Part shown: piece by piece, positions 1 through 8,969 of the stretch
Layout of the letters: the number at the start of each line of letters is the position of its first letter
Numbering within the stretch: the first letter of the stretch is position 1
NCBI GenBank assembly: GCA_947039005.1
Contig: CAMQXY010000022.1
Span: 1-36,274, forward strand
Direction: 5' to 3'
Source of the DNA: an uncultured Photobacterium sp.
GTDB lineage: Bacteria; Pseudomonadota; Gammaproteobacteria; Enterobacterales; Vibrionaceae
DNA length: 36,274 nt
The notes under the pieces: model-generated
Database searches by the model: none
What the model saw: the letters and a program-made list of their open reading frames with translations, nothing else
Told to the model about the DNA's origin: nothing
Translations under genes and position numbers: made by a program

Positions 1-137
<137 letters not shown>

Positions 138-194
138 TCAGAGTGATTCGGTTTAATACTGACGTCAAATGTCAGATGATTAAAATGGTGCGAA

Positions 195-224
195 ATTCTA
201 ATCTGATTTGGGGGTATTTGTAAA
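195..224 (-). promoter_or_regulatory. Candidate sigma-70 promoter of rpsU
   Basis: On the minus strand TTTACA (219-224) and TAGAAT (195-200) are separated by 18 bp, which would give a leader of roughly 60 nt ahead of the rpsU ATG. The leader contains a short inverted repeat CTGAC/GTCAG (159-175). The promoter sits inside the N-terminal extension of the long tsaD frame, which argues that the extension is not coding. Confidence 0.5.
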
Positions 225-372
225 GCATTCTACGCCTATGAACTGGTTAATTTGTGTTAACAGCGGTAACATGGCACTCAATTACCCCTTTAAAAACCCG
301 TATGAATTATCGGTTGTTATTGAAACTAGGCTGATTTTTTATGTTGGGTCCCCGAATAGTATAGAGGCTGTT

Positions 373-1389
373 ATGCGTATATTGGGCATTGAGACCTCCT
401 GTGATGAAACAGGTATCGCAATTTTTGATGATGAAAAAGGCTTATTGGCACATGAACTTTACAGTCAAGTAAAGTTACATGCCGATTACGGTGGCGTGGT
501 ACCGGAGTTAGCATCGCGCGATCACGTTAAAAAAACCATTCCATTGATCATCGCTACACTTGCCGCTGCGGGTTTAACGCCAGAGGATTTAGATGGTGTT
601 GCTTATACGGCTGGTCCTGGTCTTGTAGGTGCATTATTAGTCGGCGCAACAATCGGTCGTAGCCTTGCGTATGCGTGGGATTTACCGGCGGTAGCAGTTC
701 ATCATATGGAAGGCCATTTGTTGGCTCCAATGCTAGAAGACAACGCGCCAGAATTTCCTTTTGTGGCCTTGCTCGTTTCTGGCGGACATACCATGATGGT
801 GGATGTACGCGGTATCGGTGATTATCAGATTCTTGGTGAGTCAGTTGATGATGCGGCGGGTGAAGCATTTGATAAGACAGCTAAGATGATGGGTTTAGAT
901 TACCCTGGTGGACCGCTACTGTCTAAAATGGCCGAACAAGGCACTCCGGGACGATTTAAGTTCCCGCGTCCAATGACGGACCGCCCAGGGCTTGATTTTA
1001 GTTTTTCTGGTTTGAAAACATTTGCGGCGAATACTATTCGTGGTAATGACGACGATCCACAAACTCGCGCTGATATTGCGTATGCATTTCAAGATGCCGT
1101 TGTAGATACGTTAGCGATTAAATGTAAGCGTGCATTGAAGCAAACGGGTTATAAGCGGTTGGTGATTGCTGGCGGTGTTAGTGCCAATAAAGCGTTACGT
1201 CAGCAACTTGAAACCTTGATGAAAGGCATGCATGGCGAAGTATTTTATCCACGCACTGAATTTTGTACCGACAACGGTGCCATGATTGCTTATGCGGGGA
1301 TGCAGCGTTTAAAAAATAATGAGTTGATGGATCTTGGGGTTAAGGTTTATCCGCGCTGGCCTATCGATCAATTGAAGCCAGTTGCTTAG
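373..1389 (+). CDS. tsaD: tRNA N6-adenosine threonylcarbamoyltransferase TsaD
   Basis: This is the catalytic subunit for t6A37 modification of ANN-decoding tRNAs; it works with TsaB and TsaE and transfers the threonylcarbamoyl group made by TsaC. The protein starts [14 protein letters not shown], the typical family N-terminus, and carries the metal-binding motif HHMEGH (His111 and His115), then SGGHT and a C-terminal [11 protein letters not shown] plus [10 protein letters not shown]. At 338 residues it is full length. The frame is open upstream to 208, but the ATG at 373 is chosen because homology begins there, AGAGG lies 5 nt upstream, and the extension overlaps the rpsU promoter. It ends at a bidirectional terminator shared with plsY. 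Confidence 0.97.
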   Translation: MRILGIETSCDETGIAIFDDEKGLLAHELYSQVKLHADYGGVVPELASRDHVKKTIPLIIATLAAAGLTPEDLDGVAYTAGPGLVGALLVGATIGRSLAYAWDLPAVAVHHMEGHLLAPMLEDNAPEFPFVALLVSGGHTMMVDVRGIGDYQILGESVDDAAGEAFDKTAKMMGLDYPGGPLLSKMAEQGTPGRFKFPRPMTDRPGLDFSFSGLKTFAANTIRGNDDDPQTRADIAYAFQDAVVDTLAIKCKRALKQTGYKRLVIAGGVSANKALRQQLETLMKGMHGEVFYPRTEFCTDNGAMIAYAGMQRLKNNELMDLGVKVYPRWPIDQLKPVA

Positions 1390-1413
1390 CGATAAATATG
1401 CGTTAATCTAAAC

Positions 1414-1446
1414 AAAAAGCGAGAATATATATTCTCGCTTTTTTTG
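1414..1446. terminator. Bidirectional terminator between tsaD and plsY
   Basis: AAAAAGCGAGAAT and ATTCTCGCTTTTTTT form a near-perfect stem with an A-run on the left and a T-run on the right. It can therefore stop transcription from both convergent genes. Confidence 0.85.
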
Positions 1447-1462
1447 TAATTTTTCTGCATTT

Positions 1463-2077
1463 TTATTGCTTTTCGTTACTTTTCCTGGCAAATTTCTGCC
1501 ATATTTTGGTTTCGTCACCATCGAGTAAACGCCGAATATTATCTTGGTGGCGAAAGATAATTAAGCAAGAAAGCATCGCGACGGGCATCGTATATTCGGG
1601 TTTTACCATCCATGTCATCAGTGGTGCGGCAAGAGCCGTAATCAATGACGCCAGTGATGAGTAACCGGTTAGTGTCAGCGCGAGTATCCAAATACTAATT
1701 AAACTACCACTCAGATCCCAGCCGATAGGGGCTAATGCACCAAGGGCGGTTGCAACGCCTTTTCCGCCTTGGAAATGAAAGAAAATCGGATAGATATGAC
1801 CGAGGCAAGCGGCAATACCAATAATGCCTAATAGAAATGGATTTAAGCCTAAGAAATAGCTTAACCAAACGGGGATCATACCTTTTAAAATATCGGCAAT
1901 TAAAACTAATATCGCGGCGGTCTTTCCCCCGAGACGAAGTACATTGGTCGCTCCTGGATTGAGTGATCCATGGGTACGAGGATCGGGAAAATGGTACAGT
2001 TTTGAAATTAACACTGCACTGGAAATTGATCCTAATAGATAGGCAGCAATGATCATCAATAACGCTAATGGTGTCAT
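1463..2077 (-). CDS. plsY: Glycerol-3-phosphate acyltransferase PlsY
   Basis: This integral inner-membrane enzyme acylates glycerol-3-phosphate at sn-1 using acyl phosphate, the first step of phospholipid synthesis together with PlsX. The 204-residue product is very hydrophobic, with about five membrane segments. It shows the three conserved loop motifs: GSISSAVL near the N-terminus, NPGATNVLR around residues 40-48, and FQGGKGVAT around 102-110. Length and motifs fit the family. It converges with tsaD and diverges from folB, a neighbourhood also found in E. coli. The later acyltransferase plsC lies elsewhere in this window (27856). Confidence 0.95.
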   Translation of the reverse strand: MTPLALLMIIAAYLLGSISSAVLISKLYHFPDPRTHGSLNPGATNVLRLGGKTAAILVLIADILKGMIPVWLSYFLGLNPFLLGIIGIAACLGHIYPIFFHFQGGKGVATALGALAPIGWDLSGSLISIWILALTLTGYSSLASLITALAAPLMTWMVKPEYTMPVAMLSCLIIFRHQDNIRRLLDGDETKIWQKFARKSNEKQ

Positions 2078-2161
2078 GCAATATCCCGGTTGTTTAAAAG
2101 TTAAGTAGTACTATTTATTGACGCTAAATGTTAGCCAGATCTTATCTTTATCAATATTAAT

Positions 2162-2177
2162 GCTGATAAATATCAGC
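2162..2177. promoter_or_regulatory. 16-bp palindrome between plsY and folB, candidate operator
   Basis: GCTGATA-AA-TATCAGC is a perfect 7-bp inverted repeat with a 2-bp centre in the 251-bp divergent plsY/folB intergenic region. The flanks are AT-rich. I do not recognise it as the site of a known regulator, and it has no T-tract that would suggest a terminator. Confidence 0.35.
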
Positions 2178-2328
2178 GTGTTTATGGCTGTGATATAGTC
2201 ACAATTATGGTCAGCATTCAATATGTTGTTGATCTGTTAGTATGTATTAATGCTAACTAATATAGCCTGATAATACGCGTTTTTGTGTGTATTAGGTATC
2301 CGACCTCTAACAAAATTAGCGATTAAAT

Positions 2329-2682
2329 ATGGACACGGTATTTATAGAACAACTCGAAGTTATCGCCACCATTGGAGTGTATGACTGGGAACAAAAAATC
2401 AAGCAAAAATTGGTAGTAGATTTGGAGATGGCTCACGATAATCGTCCTGCGGCTATGACTGATGATGTCAATTTAGCCTTAGATTACTCGACGGTAAGTA
2501 CCGCTGTTACCGATCATATTACCCAAGGACGTTTTTTGTTAGTTGAGCGTGTAGCTGAAGATATTGCCAGTTTAATAATGACTCGCTTTGCGGTGCCGTG
2601 GATAAAAGTGCGAGTCACTAAACCGGGTGCTATTGCCAATGCTCGTGGTGTTGGGGTTCAAATTGAGCGAGGCATTAGGTAG
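2329..2682 (+). CDS. folB: Dihydroneopterin aldolase FolB
   Basis: Cytosolic enzyme of folate synthesis that cleaves 7,8-dihydroneopterin to 6-hydroxymethyl-7,8-dihydropterin and glycolaldehyde, and also epimerises it. The 117-residue protein starts MDTVFIEQLEVIATIGVYDW with the conserved IGVYDWE segment. It then has LDYSTV and FLLVERVAEDIA, which carry the family's pterin-binding Glu, and ends VRVTKPGAIANARGVGV, with the catalytic KP pair. Its stop overlaps the folK start by one base, so the two genes are translationally coupled and encode consecutive folate steps. Confidence 0.95.
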   Translation: MDTVFIEQLEVIATIGVYDWEQKIKQKLVVDLEMAHDNRPAAMTDDVNLALDYSTVSTAVTDHITQGRFLLVERVAEDIASLIMTRFAVPWIKVRVTKPGAIANARGVGVQIERGIR

Positions 2683-3155
2683 TGATCACCGCTTATATCA
2701 GCATTGGCAGCAATATTGATCGCGAACATTATTTACCTGCAGGTGTAAAAGCGGTCGCACAATTGGCAAGTTCATGGCGAATGTCGCGGGTGTTTGAGGC
2801 TGAACCGATTGGTTTTGACGGTGATAATTTCTTTAATAGTGTGATTGAAATAAAAACATCATTGTCATTAATTTCTTTGCAGCAGTCATTAAAAGACATT
2901 GAACGTCAGCTGGGACGACCTGAAAACGCACAAAAAAATCAAAGTCGTACTATTGATCTCGATATTTTACTTTATGGTGATGTGATTTGTGAGTGCTCAC
3001 CAATAATACCTCGATCTGATCTGTATAAATTTGCATTTGTATTGTGGCCGATGAATGAGTTATGTCCTGAGTTAGTTATTCCTGGGCAACAACAGACTAT
3101 TGCTGAGTTATGGCAAAGTTTTGCACCTCAACAGCAATTATGGCCTGTTGAATAA
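2682..3155 (+). CDS. folK: 6-hydroxymethyl-7,8-dihydropterin pyrophosphokinase FolK
   Basis: It transfers pyrophosphate from ATP to the pterin made by FolB, giving the substrate of FolP (dihydropteroate synthase). The 157-residue product has the family signatures AYISIGSNIDRE near the N-terminus, GFDGDNFFNSVIEI, ERQLGR, and SRTIDLDILLYGD containing the metal-binding Asp pair. The start is a GTG whose first base is the last base of the folB TAG stop. E. coli has folK elsewhere, next to pcnB, so the folB-folK pairing here differs from E. coli. Confidence 0.93.
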   Translation: MITAYISIGSNIDREHYLPAGVKAVAQLASSWRMSRVFEAEPIGFDGDNFFNSVIEIKTSLSLISLQQSLKDIERQLGRPENAQKNQSRTIDLDILLYGDVICECSPIIPRSDLYKFAFVLWPMNELCPELVIPGQQQTIAELWQSFAPQQQLWPVE

Positions 3156-3210
3156 TGTCGAGTAAGCGATTATTCGTCGTAATATATAATATATAAATTA
3201 AGGATAATGA

Positions 3211-4014
3211 ATGAGTCACTTTGAAGCGATTATGCTTGCCCTGTTACAGGGATTAACAGAATTCTTACCTGTATCAAGTTCTGCCCATCTTATTTTACCA
3301 TCAGAAATATTGGGGTGGCCGGATCAAGGGTTAGCATTTGATGTTGCTGTGCATGTGGGAACGTTATTGGCGGTGATGATTTATTTCCGTAAAGAAGTTG
3401 TTACGCTACTTGGCGCATGGTTAGCTTCAATTTTTAAACGTCAACATAATGCTGAATCTAAATTGGCATGGATGATTGTTATTTCAACGATTCCAGCCTG
3501 TATTTTTGGCTTGTTGATGAAAGACTTCATTGAAATGTATTTACGTTCAGCGTGGGTTATTGCTTGTACAACCATTATTTTTGGTTTGTTGTTATGGTGG
3601 GTGGATAAGCATGCCAAGCAGACTGACAATGAATATCAAACCACATGGAAAAGTGCAGTTTTAATTGGTTTAGCGCAAGCCGCAGCGATTATCCCTGGTA
3701 CGTCTCGCTCAGGTGCAACCATGACCGCAGCATTATATTTAGGATTTACACGTGAGGCGGCAGCACGGTTCTCATTCTTAATGTCGATCCCAATTATTCT
3801 GCTAGCTGGCGGGTATTTAGGATTGAAATTGGTCACTGGTGTTGAGCCGATTGATGTCAGTAATCTTAGTATCGGGATCGCGGTCTCTTTTGTTAGTGCG
3901 TATGCGTGTATTCACGTATTCTTAAAGTTAGTCACTCGTGTTGGTATGACACCGTTTGTTATTTATCGTTTAATTTTAGGTGTCGGTCTATTCCTGTATT
4001 TGTGGTCTAAATAA
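3211..4014 (+). CDS. uppP: Undecaprenyl-diphosphatase UppP (BacA)
   Basis: This inner-membrane phosphatase dephosphorylates undecaprenyl pyrophosphate to recycle the lipid carrier for peptidoglycan and O-antigen; overexpression gives bacitracin resistance. The 267-residue protein has about eight hydrophobic segments and both family motifs: [15 protein letters not shown] (residues 13-27) and PGTSRSG (162-168). AGGATAA lies just before the ATG. It follows folK by 55 bp in the same direction and probably shares its transcript, then ends at a bidirectional terminator facing cca. Confidence 0.96.
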   Translation: MSHFEAIMLALLQGLTEFLPVSSSAHLILPSEILGWPDQGLAFDVAVHVGTLLAVMIYFRKEVVTLLGAWLASIFKRQHNAESKLAWMIVISTIPACIFGLLMKDFIEMYLRSAWVIACTTIIFGLLLWWVDKHAKQTDNEYQTTWKSAVLIGLAQAAAIIPGTSRSGATMTAALYLGFTREAAARFSFLMSIPIILLAGGYLGLKLVTGVEPIDVSNLSIGIAVSFVSAYACIHVFLKLVTRVGMTPFVIYRLILGVGLFLYLWSK

Positions 4015-4035
4015 CATTAGCAATTAGTGCGTTAC

Positions 4036-4064
4036 AAAAAAGCCGACATTATGTCGGCTTTTTT
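4036..4064. terminator. Bidirectional terminator between uppP and cca
   Basis: AAAAAAGCCGACAT-T-ATGTCGGCTTTTTT is a near-perfect hairpin flanked by A and T runs, placed between two convergent genes. Confidence 0.9.
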
Positions 4065-4077
4065 CATGGTTCAATAT

Positions 4078-5307
4078 TTAGGTTCGAGTCAGTTGTAAAT
4101 ATTCATCGACCGCTTGAATGCGTGCTTGAGCTAATTGTTGTTTGATATCAGCACCGGTAAAACCAGCAGCAATAATGGGCGCAACGGGTACGGCTTGGGC
4201 AATATCATAAACCGCGATAACAATATCAGCTTGTGGGTATGCGGTATCTTCTAAACCGAGACGACCACGGGCATCTGCGCGACAACATGTTGCTAATTGG
4301 GTGATTCGCTCCGGTTTTCGCCAACCATCTATTTGGTCAAAAATAGTAATAAAAGTACTCGCCCGCATTTCTTGGGCATGGTGGATCTTAGTATGCTGCG
4401 CGCAAACTAATAACGCGAGATCGCGATAGTCATTCGGCACTTTGATCCGTTGGCAGAGTGTTTTTATCGGTTTAATGCCATCACGACAATGGGTTTTATG
4501 GTGAGGTAAATCATCTTTAGGTGATAGTGCTTTACCAAGATCGTGCACTTGAGCGGCAAAACGAATGATCGTATTGTCACTGAGTAATGCAGCTTGTTTG
4601 GCAACCAATAGTGTGTGGATGCCGCAATCTATTTCAGGATGCCATTTCGCTGGTTGGGGGACCCCAAATAATGCATCGAGCTCTGGCATGATCACCGAGA
4701 GTGCGCCACATTGACGTAATACGGTTAAAAAGATTTGTGGATCATTACTTGAGAGTGATTTTTGCCACTCTTTCCAAACGCGCTCTGGGGTTAAATTTGC
4801 TAACTCACCACTGATGACGATTTCTTGCATTAACGCCATCGTTTCGGCTGCAATGGTAAAACCAAGATGAGCAAAGCGTGCGGCAAAGCGTGCCACTCGT
4901 AATACTCGAAGGGGATCTTCGCTAAATGCGGGTGAAACATGACGTAAAATCTTATGTTCAAGATCGTGTTGACCACCGTAAGGATCGATTAACTGCCCAT
5001 GTTGATCTTGGGCAATGGCATTGATGGTTAAATCTCGTCGTAATAGATCTTGTTCAAGGGTAACATCAGCAGCGGCATAACATGTAAAGCCAGTATAGCC
5101 GTGGCCTGATTTACGTTCAGTACGTGCTAGCGCATATTCTTGCTTGGTTCGTGGGTGAAGAAAAACGGGAAAATCACTGCCAATTTGTTCATAACCTAAA
5201 TCAAGCATGGTCGTTGGGGTTGTACCCACAACAACCCAGTCTTGATCTGTTGTGGGTAAGCCTAATAAGGTGTCGCGAACAGCACCGCCGACAAGATAGG
5301 TTTGCAA
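4078..5307 (-). CDS. cca: Multifunctional CCA-adding tRNA nucleotidyltransferase
   Basis: It adds or repairs the 3' CCA of tRNAs without a template. The 409-residue protein has the class II nucleotidyltransferase head: [13 protein letters not shown] (GGAVRD at 7-12) and the catalytic Asp21 and Asp23 in [20 protein letters not shown] and [16 protein letters not shown] follow. The C-terminal half carries an HD domain ([11 protein letters not shown] near residue 250), as in the gamma-proteobacterial form with added 2',3'-cyclic phosphodiesterase, 2'-nucleotidase and phosphatase activity. Length matches E. coli Cca (about 412). AAGGAGTC precedes the ATG. Confidence 0.96.
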   Translation of the reverse strand: MQTYLVGGAVRDTLLGLPTTDQDWVVVGTTPTTMLDLGYEQIGSDFPVFLHPRTKQEYALARTERKSGHGYTGFTCYAAADVTLEQDLLRRDLTINAIAQDQHGQLIDPYGGQHDLEHKILRHVSPAFSEDPLRVLRVARFAARFAHLGFTIAAETMALMQEIVISGELANLTPERVWKEWQKSLSSNDPQIFLTVLRQCGALSVIMPELDALFGVPQPAKWHPEIDCGIHTLLVAKQAALLSDNTIIRFAAQVHDLGKALSPKDDLPHHKTHCRDGIKPIKTLCQRIKVPNDYRDLALLVCAQHTKIHHAQEMRASTFITIFDQIDGWRKPERITQLATCCRADARGRLGLEDTAYPQADIVIAVYDIAQAVPVAPIIAAGFTGADIKQQLAQARIQAVDEYLQLTRT

Positions 5308-5503
5308 TGAAGACTCCTTAATACCACGCAGGGGCTAATAGTTGTAGGTCACAATGAAAAGTCATCATTATCACAGCATGATAATGTTAATCGGTATTAT
5401 GTTGTTAACCAATATACACTGATCTATTCAGTCATCATGATAGCAAATATCGTTCAGTAATGAGAGTTTGTCAGTATTAAGTGGTTTTTATATTGTTGAT
5501 GAT

Positions 5504-5549
5504 TTTGTCGATACAGTTATCGAATGCTCTTATTGATAGCATCGACAAA
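5504..5549. promoter_or_regulatory. 9-bp inverted repeat upstream of gspA
   Basis: TTTGTCGAT (5504-5512) and ATCGACAAA (5541-5549) are perfect inverted copies 28 bp apart. They end 35 bp before the gspA ATG in the 277-bp cca/gspA divergent region. In RNA they could form a leader hairpin; in DNA they could be a two-site operator. No T-run follows, so a simple terminator is unlikely. Confidence 0.35.
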
Positions 5550-5584
5550 TTATCCCTAAATAATTTACGTATTAGAGTATATAT

Positions 5585-7198
5585 ATGTACCAAGATTTTT
5601 TTGGCATAAACGAAGCGCCATTTTCAATTGTGCCAAGTGCCCGTTTTCTCTATCTCAGTGAGCGTCATCGAGAAGCATTGACTCATATGTTGTCAGGGCT
5701 AACTGATGGCGGTGGTTTTGGGCTGTTAACGGGTGAGGTAGGTACTGGAAAAACCACGGTACTACGGGCAATGATTTCGCGGTTGCCACAGCAAGCGCAA
5801 GTGGCTGTTATTTTAAACCCGGCGTTATCATCCTATGATTTATTGGCGACTATTTGCGACGAATTAGGGTTAAGCTACCGTGATAATGCTACTTTTAAGC
5901 AATTAACCGATATTATTTATCAGCATCTTATTGCTAATCATGCTGCGGGTCGGCAGACATTATTGTTAGTGGATGAAGCTCAACACTTAATGCCGGATGT
6001 GTTAGAGCAATTACGGTTGTTGACGAATCTGGAAACGGACAGTCGGAAATTATTAAAAGTAGTATTAATTGGTCAGCCTGAATTACAGCAATTGTTACAA
6101 CAAGAGCGCTTACGTCAATTAGCTCAACGTATTACTTCACGGTATCACTTGCTACCGTTGACTGAAACTGAAGTGAGTGAATATATTCATTATCGATTAA
6201 ATGCGGTCGATTGTTTATACCCTGTATTTAATGTCAGTGTCGTTAGCTATATTGCTAAACAAACCCAAGGCGTACCACGGTTAATTAACTTGGTGTGTGA
6301 TAAGTCGATGCAATTAGCGTGTCAGGGGGGTGTTCACAGTGTTACGAAAGCGATGGCAATTCAGGCTTGTGAAGATATTTTAAGTTGGCAAGTACCATCA
6401 GCTGCCGTTTCTCGCTCAACCTCATCATGGCTACCGTGGACGATTGCGGCAACATTATGCGGTGTGATAGCAACCGTAGCATGGCAGTATTGGCCTCAAA
6501 AAAATGAGCATATATTACCGTTATCATCACAGCCTCTTGCTCAATTAACTGTAAGTAAAACAGCATCTTTGGCTGCGACTACGAACGTTGAAACACGATT
6601 AGTTAAGGTGATTAATGACAGCAGAAACCAACGTAATGCGATGCAGAGTCTGTATCAATTATGGGGGTTTGATGCCGCGTTAAATCAAGCAACTTGTGCC
6701 ACCAGTTCTCGAATTGCGTTGACCTGTTTTTCTGGAACGACAACGTTAGCCCATTTAGGACTGATAAATCGTCCAGTTATCGCGATCTTAAAAGATGATC
6801 AGCAGCAGCCTTTTTATGCGGTGGTGTACGCTATTACTAATGATCGGATTGAATTATTATTAGATAAACAGCGTATTTCAGTCTCGCCAGCATGGTTTGA
6901 GGCGCGTTGGGATGGTCAATTTAGTGTGTTATGGCGTCCGCCGTTAGGGAATAAGATGACGATTCGTTTTGGTCAAAGTGGACCTCGAGTCGTATGGTTA
7001 AATCAACAGTTAAATACTTTCTTAGGTGATAACGGTCCTCAGGTCGGTTATTTTGATCAAACGGTACTCGATAAATTACGTCGTTTTCAGCGCGCACAAG
7101 ATATTGTCGCTGATGGTATTGCCGGCCCTATGACCTTAATGATCCTTGATTCAGCCCTTAATCTTCCTGGTCCTACGTTACAACCGGAGCAAGCATAA
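5585..7198 (+). CDS. gspA: Type II secretion accessory ATPase GspA (ExeA-like)
   Basis: ExeA/GspA-family AAA+ ATPase that, with GspB, helps the GspD secretin assemble through the peptidoglycan. The 537-residue protein opens MYQDFFGINEAPFSIVPSAR, typical of the family. It has Walker A GEVGTGKT (50-57), Walker B LLLVDEAQ (126-133), GQPEL (163-167) and PRLINLVCDK (231-240). One membrane segment lies at about 282-301, so the ATPase is cytoplasmic and the rest periplasmic. The C-terminus (about 465-530) is a peptidoglycan-binding repeat with LNQQL and RFQRAQDIVADGIAGPMT. MshM is a related ATPase, but the fused peptidoglycan-binding domain and the gspB partner favour GspA. Its stop overlaps the gspB ATG by one base. 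Confidence 0.92.
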   Translation: MYQDFFGINEAPFSIVPSARFLYLSERHREALTHMLSGLTDGGGFGLLTGEVGTGKTTVLRAMISRLPQQAQVAVILNPALSSYDLLATICDELGLSYRDNATFKQLTDIIYQHLIANHAAGRQTLLLVDEAQHLMPDVLEQLRLLTNLETDSRKLLKVVLIGQPELQQLLQQERLRQLAQRITSRYHLLPLTETEVSEYIHYRLNAVDCLYPVFNVSVVSYIAKQTQGVPRLINLVCDKSMQLACQGGVHSVTKAMAIQACEDILSWQVPSAAVSRSTSSWLPWTIAATLCGVIATVAWQYWPQKNEHILPLSSQPLAQLTVSKTASLAATTNVETRLVKVINDSRNQRNAMQSLYQLWGFDAALNQATCATSSRIALTCFSGTTTLAHLGLINRPVIAILKDDQQQPFYAVVYAITNDRIELLLDKQRISVSPAWFEARWDGQFSVLWRPPLGNKMTIRFGQSGPRVVWLNQQLNTFLGDNGPQVGYFDQTVLDKLRRFQRAQDIVADGIAGPMTLMILDSALNLPGPTLQPEQA

Positions 7199-8154
7199 TG
7201 TCTCAGTTATTAACGGCATTAAAGCAATCAGATGAAAATAACGCGACCCAAGCAAGCCCAAAAAATAGTAGCAGCGAGGCCGTAAGAATTGTGCATCCGA
7301 TGCAGGCTGTTAAAGCACAACAATCCCGAGTTAAGTGGGTTGTGCCGATAATTATTGCGTTGTTGCCTGCCGCCTCGATTGTAGCTTATAAGGTTTATCA
7401 ACAACATGTAGCGGTTTCAGCGGCGGTATTAAATCATCAGCCAGAGTTAACGACGGTAGAATCACCACCACTAACGGATTCGATATTGCAAGTGTCGAAG
7501 ACGGGGGTTTTAGAACCAACGCAAATTGCTGCGGATACGGATGTGATTTTTATGGCGTATCCAGAACTGGTTACGGAACCATTGCCTATCAGCGATAGTC
7601 TTTATGTAGCATCGCCGGCTTATCAATCACAAGCTGATATCGCTACGAATGGTGAACGATATTCTGATCTTGGTCCAAGTGATGATAATAAGGCGATAAG
7701 CCCAATAAAACACGTTGCTAAAGCATCTCTTGCATCTCATGACCCTTATAAGTTAGATAATCTTGATTTATCTAACTTATCGCCAGAGATTGCGGCTAAG
7801 CTAAAATCAGCGATAGTGGCGACTGATGGTGAGCAATATCAAGACAGTGATGTTGATCGTAGTAGCGCTGATCGCAGCGCGATTGATCACCAAGCAACGG
7901 TAGCGGTAAAAAGTAAAGTGATTCCCATTGGTTTATTGCCTGGCACTGTGCAGCGCAAGTTACCGAAAATGAATTTTAACCAGCATATTTACTCTTCTAA
8001 TCCCACGAAGCGTTGGGTAAAAGTAAATGGTCATGAACGTCATCAGGGTGACATGATCGCGCCTGGAGTGAAGTTGGTAAAGATCGAATCGCGAGATGTC
8101 ATTCTGGCATTTGACGGCTATGAAATTAGTATGCCAGCGTTATCTGAGTGGTAA
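7198..8154 (+). CDS. gspB: Type II secretion accessory protein GspB (ExeB-like)
   Basis: Partner of GspA in secretin assembly. The 318-residue protein has a short cytoplasmic N-terminus MSQLLTALKQ, a single membrane segment at about 46-65, a long low-complexity periplasmic linker, and a conserved C-terminal domain. That domain runs from about residue 240 with LPGTVQRKLPKMNFNQHIYS, then RWVKVNGHERHQGD and LAFDGYEISMPAL, which is the GspB signature. ATGA-type overlap with gspA indicates coupled translation. The remaining gsp genes (gspC-N) are not in this window, so the pair is separate from the main operon, as in Vibrio and Aeromonas. Confidence 0.9.
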   Translation: MSQLLTALKQSDENNATQASPKNSSSEAVRIVHPMQAVKAQQSRVKWVVPIIIALLPAASIVAYKVYQQHVAVSAAVLNHQPELTTVESPPLTDSILQVSKTGVLEPTQIAADTDVIFMAYPELVTEPLPISDSLYVASPAYQSQADIATNGERYSDLGPSDDNKAISPIKHVAKASLASHDPYKLDNLDLSNLSPEIAAKLKSAIVATDGEQYQDSDVDRSSADRSAIDHQATVAVKSKVIPIGLLPGTVQRKLPKMNFNQHIYSSNPTKRWVKVNGHERHQGDMIAPGVKLVKIESRDVILAFDGYEISMPALSEW

Positions 8155-8176
8155 TAATTACAAAATAGTAATTAAC

Positions 8177-8206
8177 AAAAAGGCAGCTAATTAGCTGCCT
8201 TTTTAT
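8177..8206. terminator. Terminator after gspAB, usable from both sides
   Basis: AAAAAGGCAGCTAA and TTAGCTGCCTTTTT form a compact inverted repeat with A and T runs between convergent gspB and the SH3-domain gene. Confidence 0.88.
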
Positions 8207-8242
8207 TGTTTTATACATAATAACGAGGTGTTATTTAGGGGG

Positions 8243-8854
8243 TTATGCCCAACCATTAGCGCGTTTGCGGCGACGCGGTGTGATATGGGGTAACAGTAAT
8301 CCTAATAACAAACCAATTCCTGCAACTACGCCACCATAAGTGAACCATTTCATTAATAAGTCATCTTTTTGAGTATCAATTTTTGCACGTAAAGTACGAA
8401 CGTCATCTTGCGCAATAGTTAATTCATTTTGCAATTGAGTATTACGTGTTTCTAATTTATTAATCTGACTATTACGTTGAGCTAAGGTGCTATTCAAATC
8501 ACTATTTTTGCCATCGTTAGTAGTGAGTGCATCCACTAGCTTGGCTTTTAATGTGGTTAGCTCTGTTTCGAGTACAGGCAGGCGTTCTTGGAGCGCGACA
8601 TCCGTTGAAATGAACTTCGATTCAACCCAACCAGTACGACCACGCTCATCAGTGACTCGGCTGTAGTCTTTATCTGTTTCTAATAGCGTGACGGGTGAGC
8701 CTGCATTGACGCTACCGACTATACGGTATTGACTGCCGGGACCTTTTAACAGGTAAGTAAATAAGTTGTCAGAAATATAATGGGGTTGTTCAGCATTAGC
8801 TATCGGGCTAATCAGTGCCAAACAGAACAAAAAAAAGCTTATGAGGTGCTTCAC
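8243..8854 (-). CDS. SH3-domain membrane protein, YgiM-like (TIGR04211 type)
   Basis: Family of envelope proteins of unknown exact function. With the GTG start at 8854 the product is 203 residues: a signal peptide (MKHLISFFLFCLALISPIANA, cleaved about residue 21), a bacterial SH3 domain (about 25-85, with GPGSQYRIVGSV and GRTGWVESKFIS), a coiled coil (about 95-165), one C-terminal membrane helix (about 172-193) and a basic tail TPRRRKR. The frame is open to 9022, but the extension overlaps the pitA terminator and the end of pitA. AAGGATC precedes the GTG, and the signal peptide begins there. E. coli ygiM also lies beside cca; here gspAB has come between them. Confidence 0.88.
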   Translation of the reverse strand: MKHLISFFLFCLALISPIANAEQPHYISDNLFTYLLKGPGSQYRIVGSVNAGSPVTLLETDKDYSRVTDERGRTGWVESKFISTDVALQERLPVLETELTTLKAKLVDALTTNDGKNSDLNSTLAQRNSQINKLETRNTQLQNELTIAQDDVRTLRAKIDTQKDDLLMKWFTYGGVVAGIGLLLGLLLPHITPRRRKRANGWA

Positions 8855-8920
8855 TATCGGATCCTTGATGAACCTGAAATGGTTAGAGATCAATGATAGT
8901 AAGAGCTTTATAGGAAGGGA

Positions 8921-8954
8921 GCAAGAAAAGAGAGAGGGGGAGACCTCTCTCTTT
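8921..8954 (-). terminator. Terminator of the DUF47-pitA operon
   Basis: On the minus strand AAAGAGAGAGG-TCTCCC-CCTCTCTCTTTTCTT forms an 11-bp perfect stem followed by a T-rich stretch, 16 bp after the pitA stop. It lies upstream of the chosen GTG start of the SH3 gene. Confidence 0.8.
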
Positions 8955-8969
8955 GAACTCTGCCACTCT

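Noticed and set aside
208..372. N-terminal extension of tsaD by 55 codons
   Set aside because: Homology begins at the ATG at 373, which has a ribosome site; the extension overlaps the divergent rpsU promoter.
554..868. Minus-strand frame within tsaD
   Set aside because: Shadow of a conserved gene; the His/Pro/Gln-rich product has no recognisable domain.
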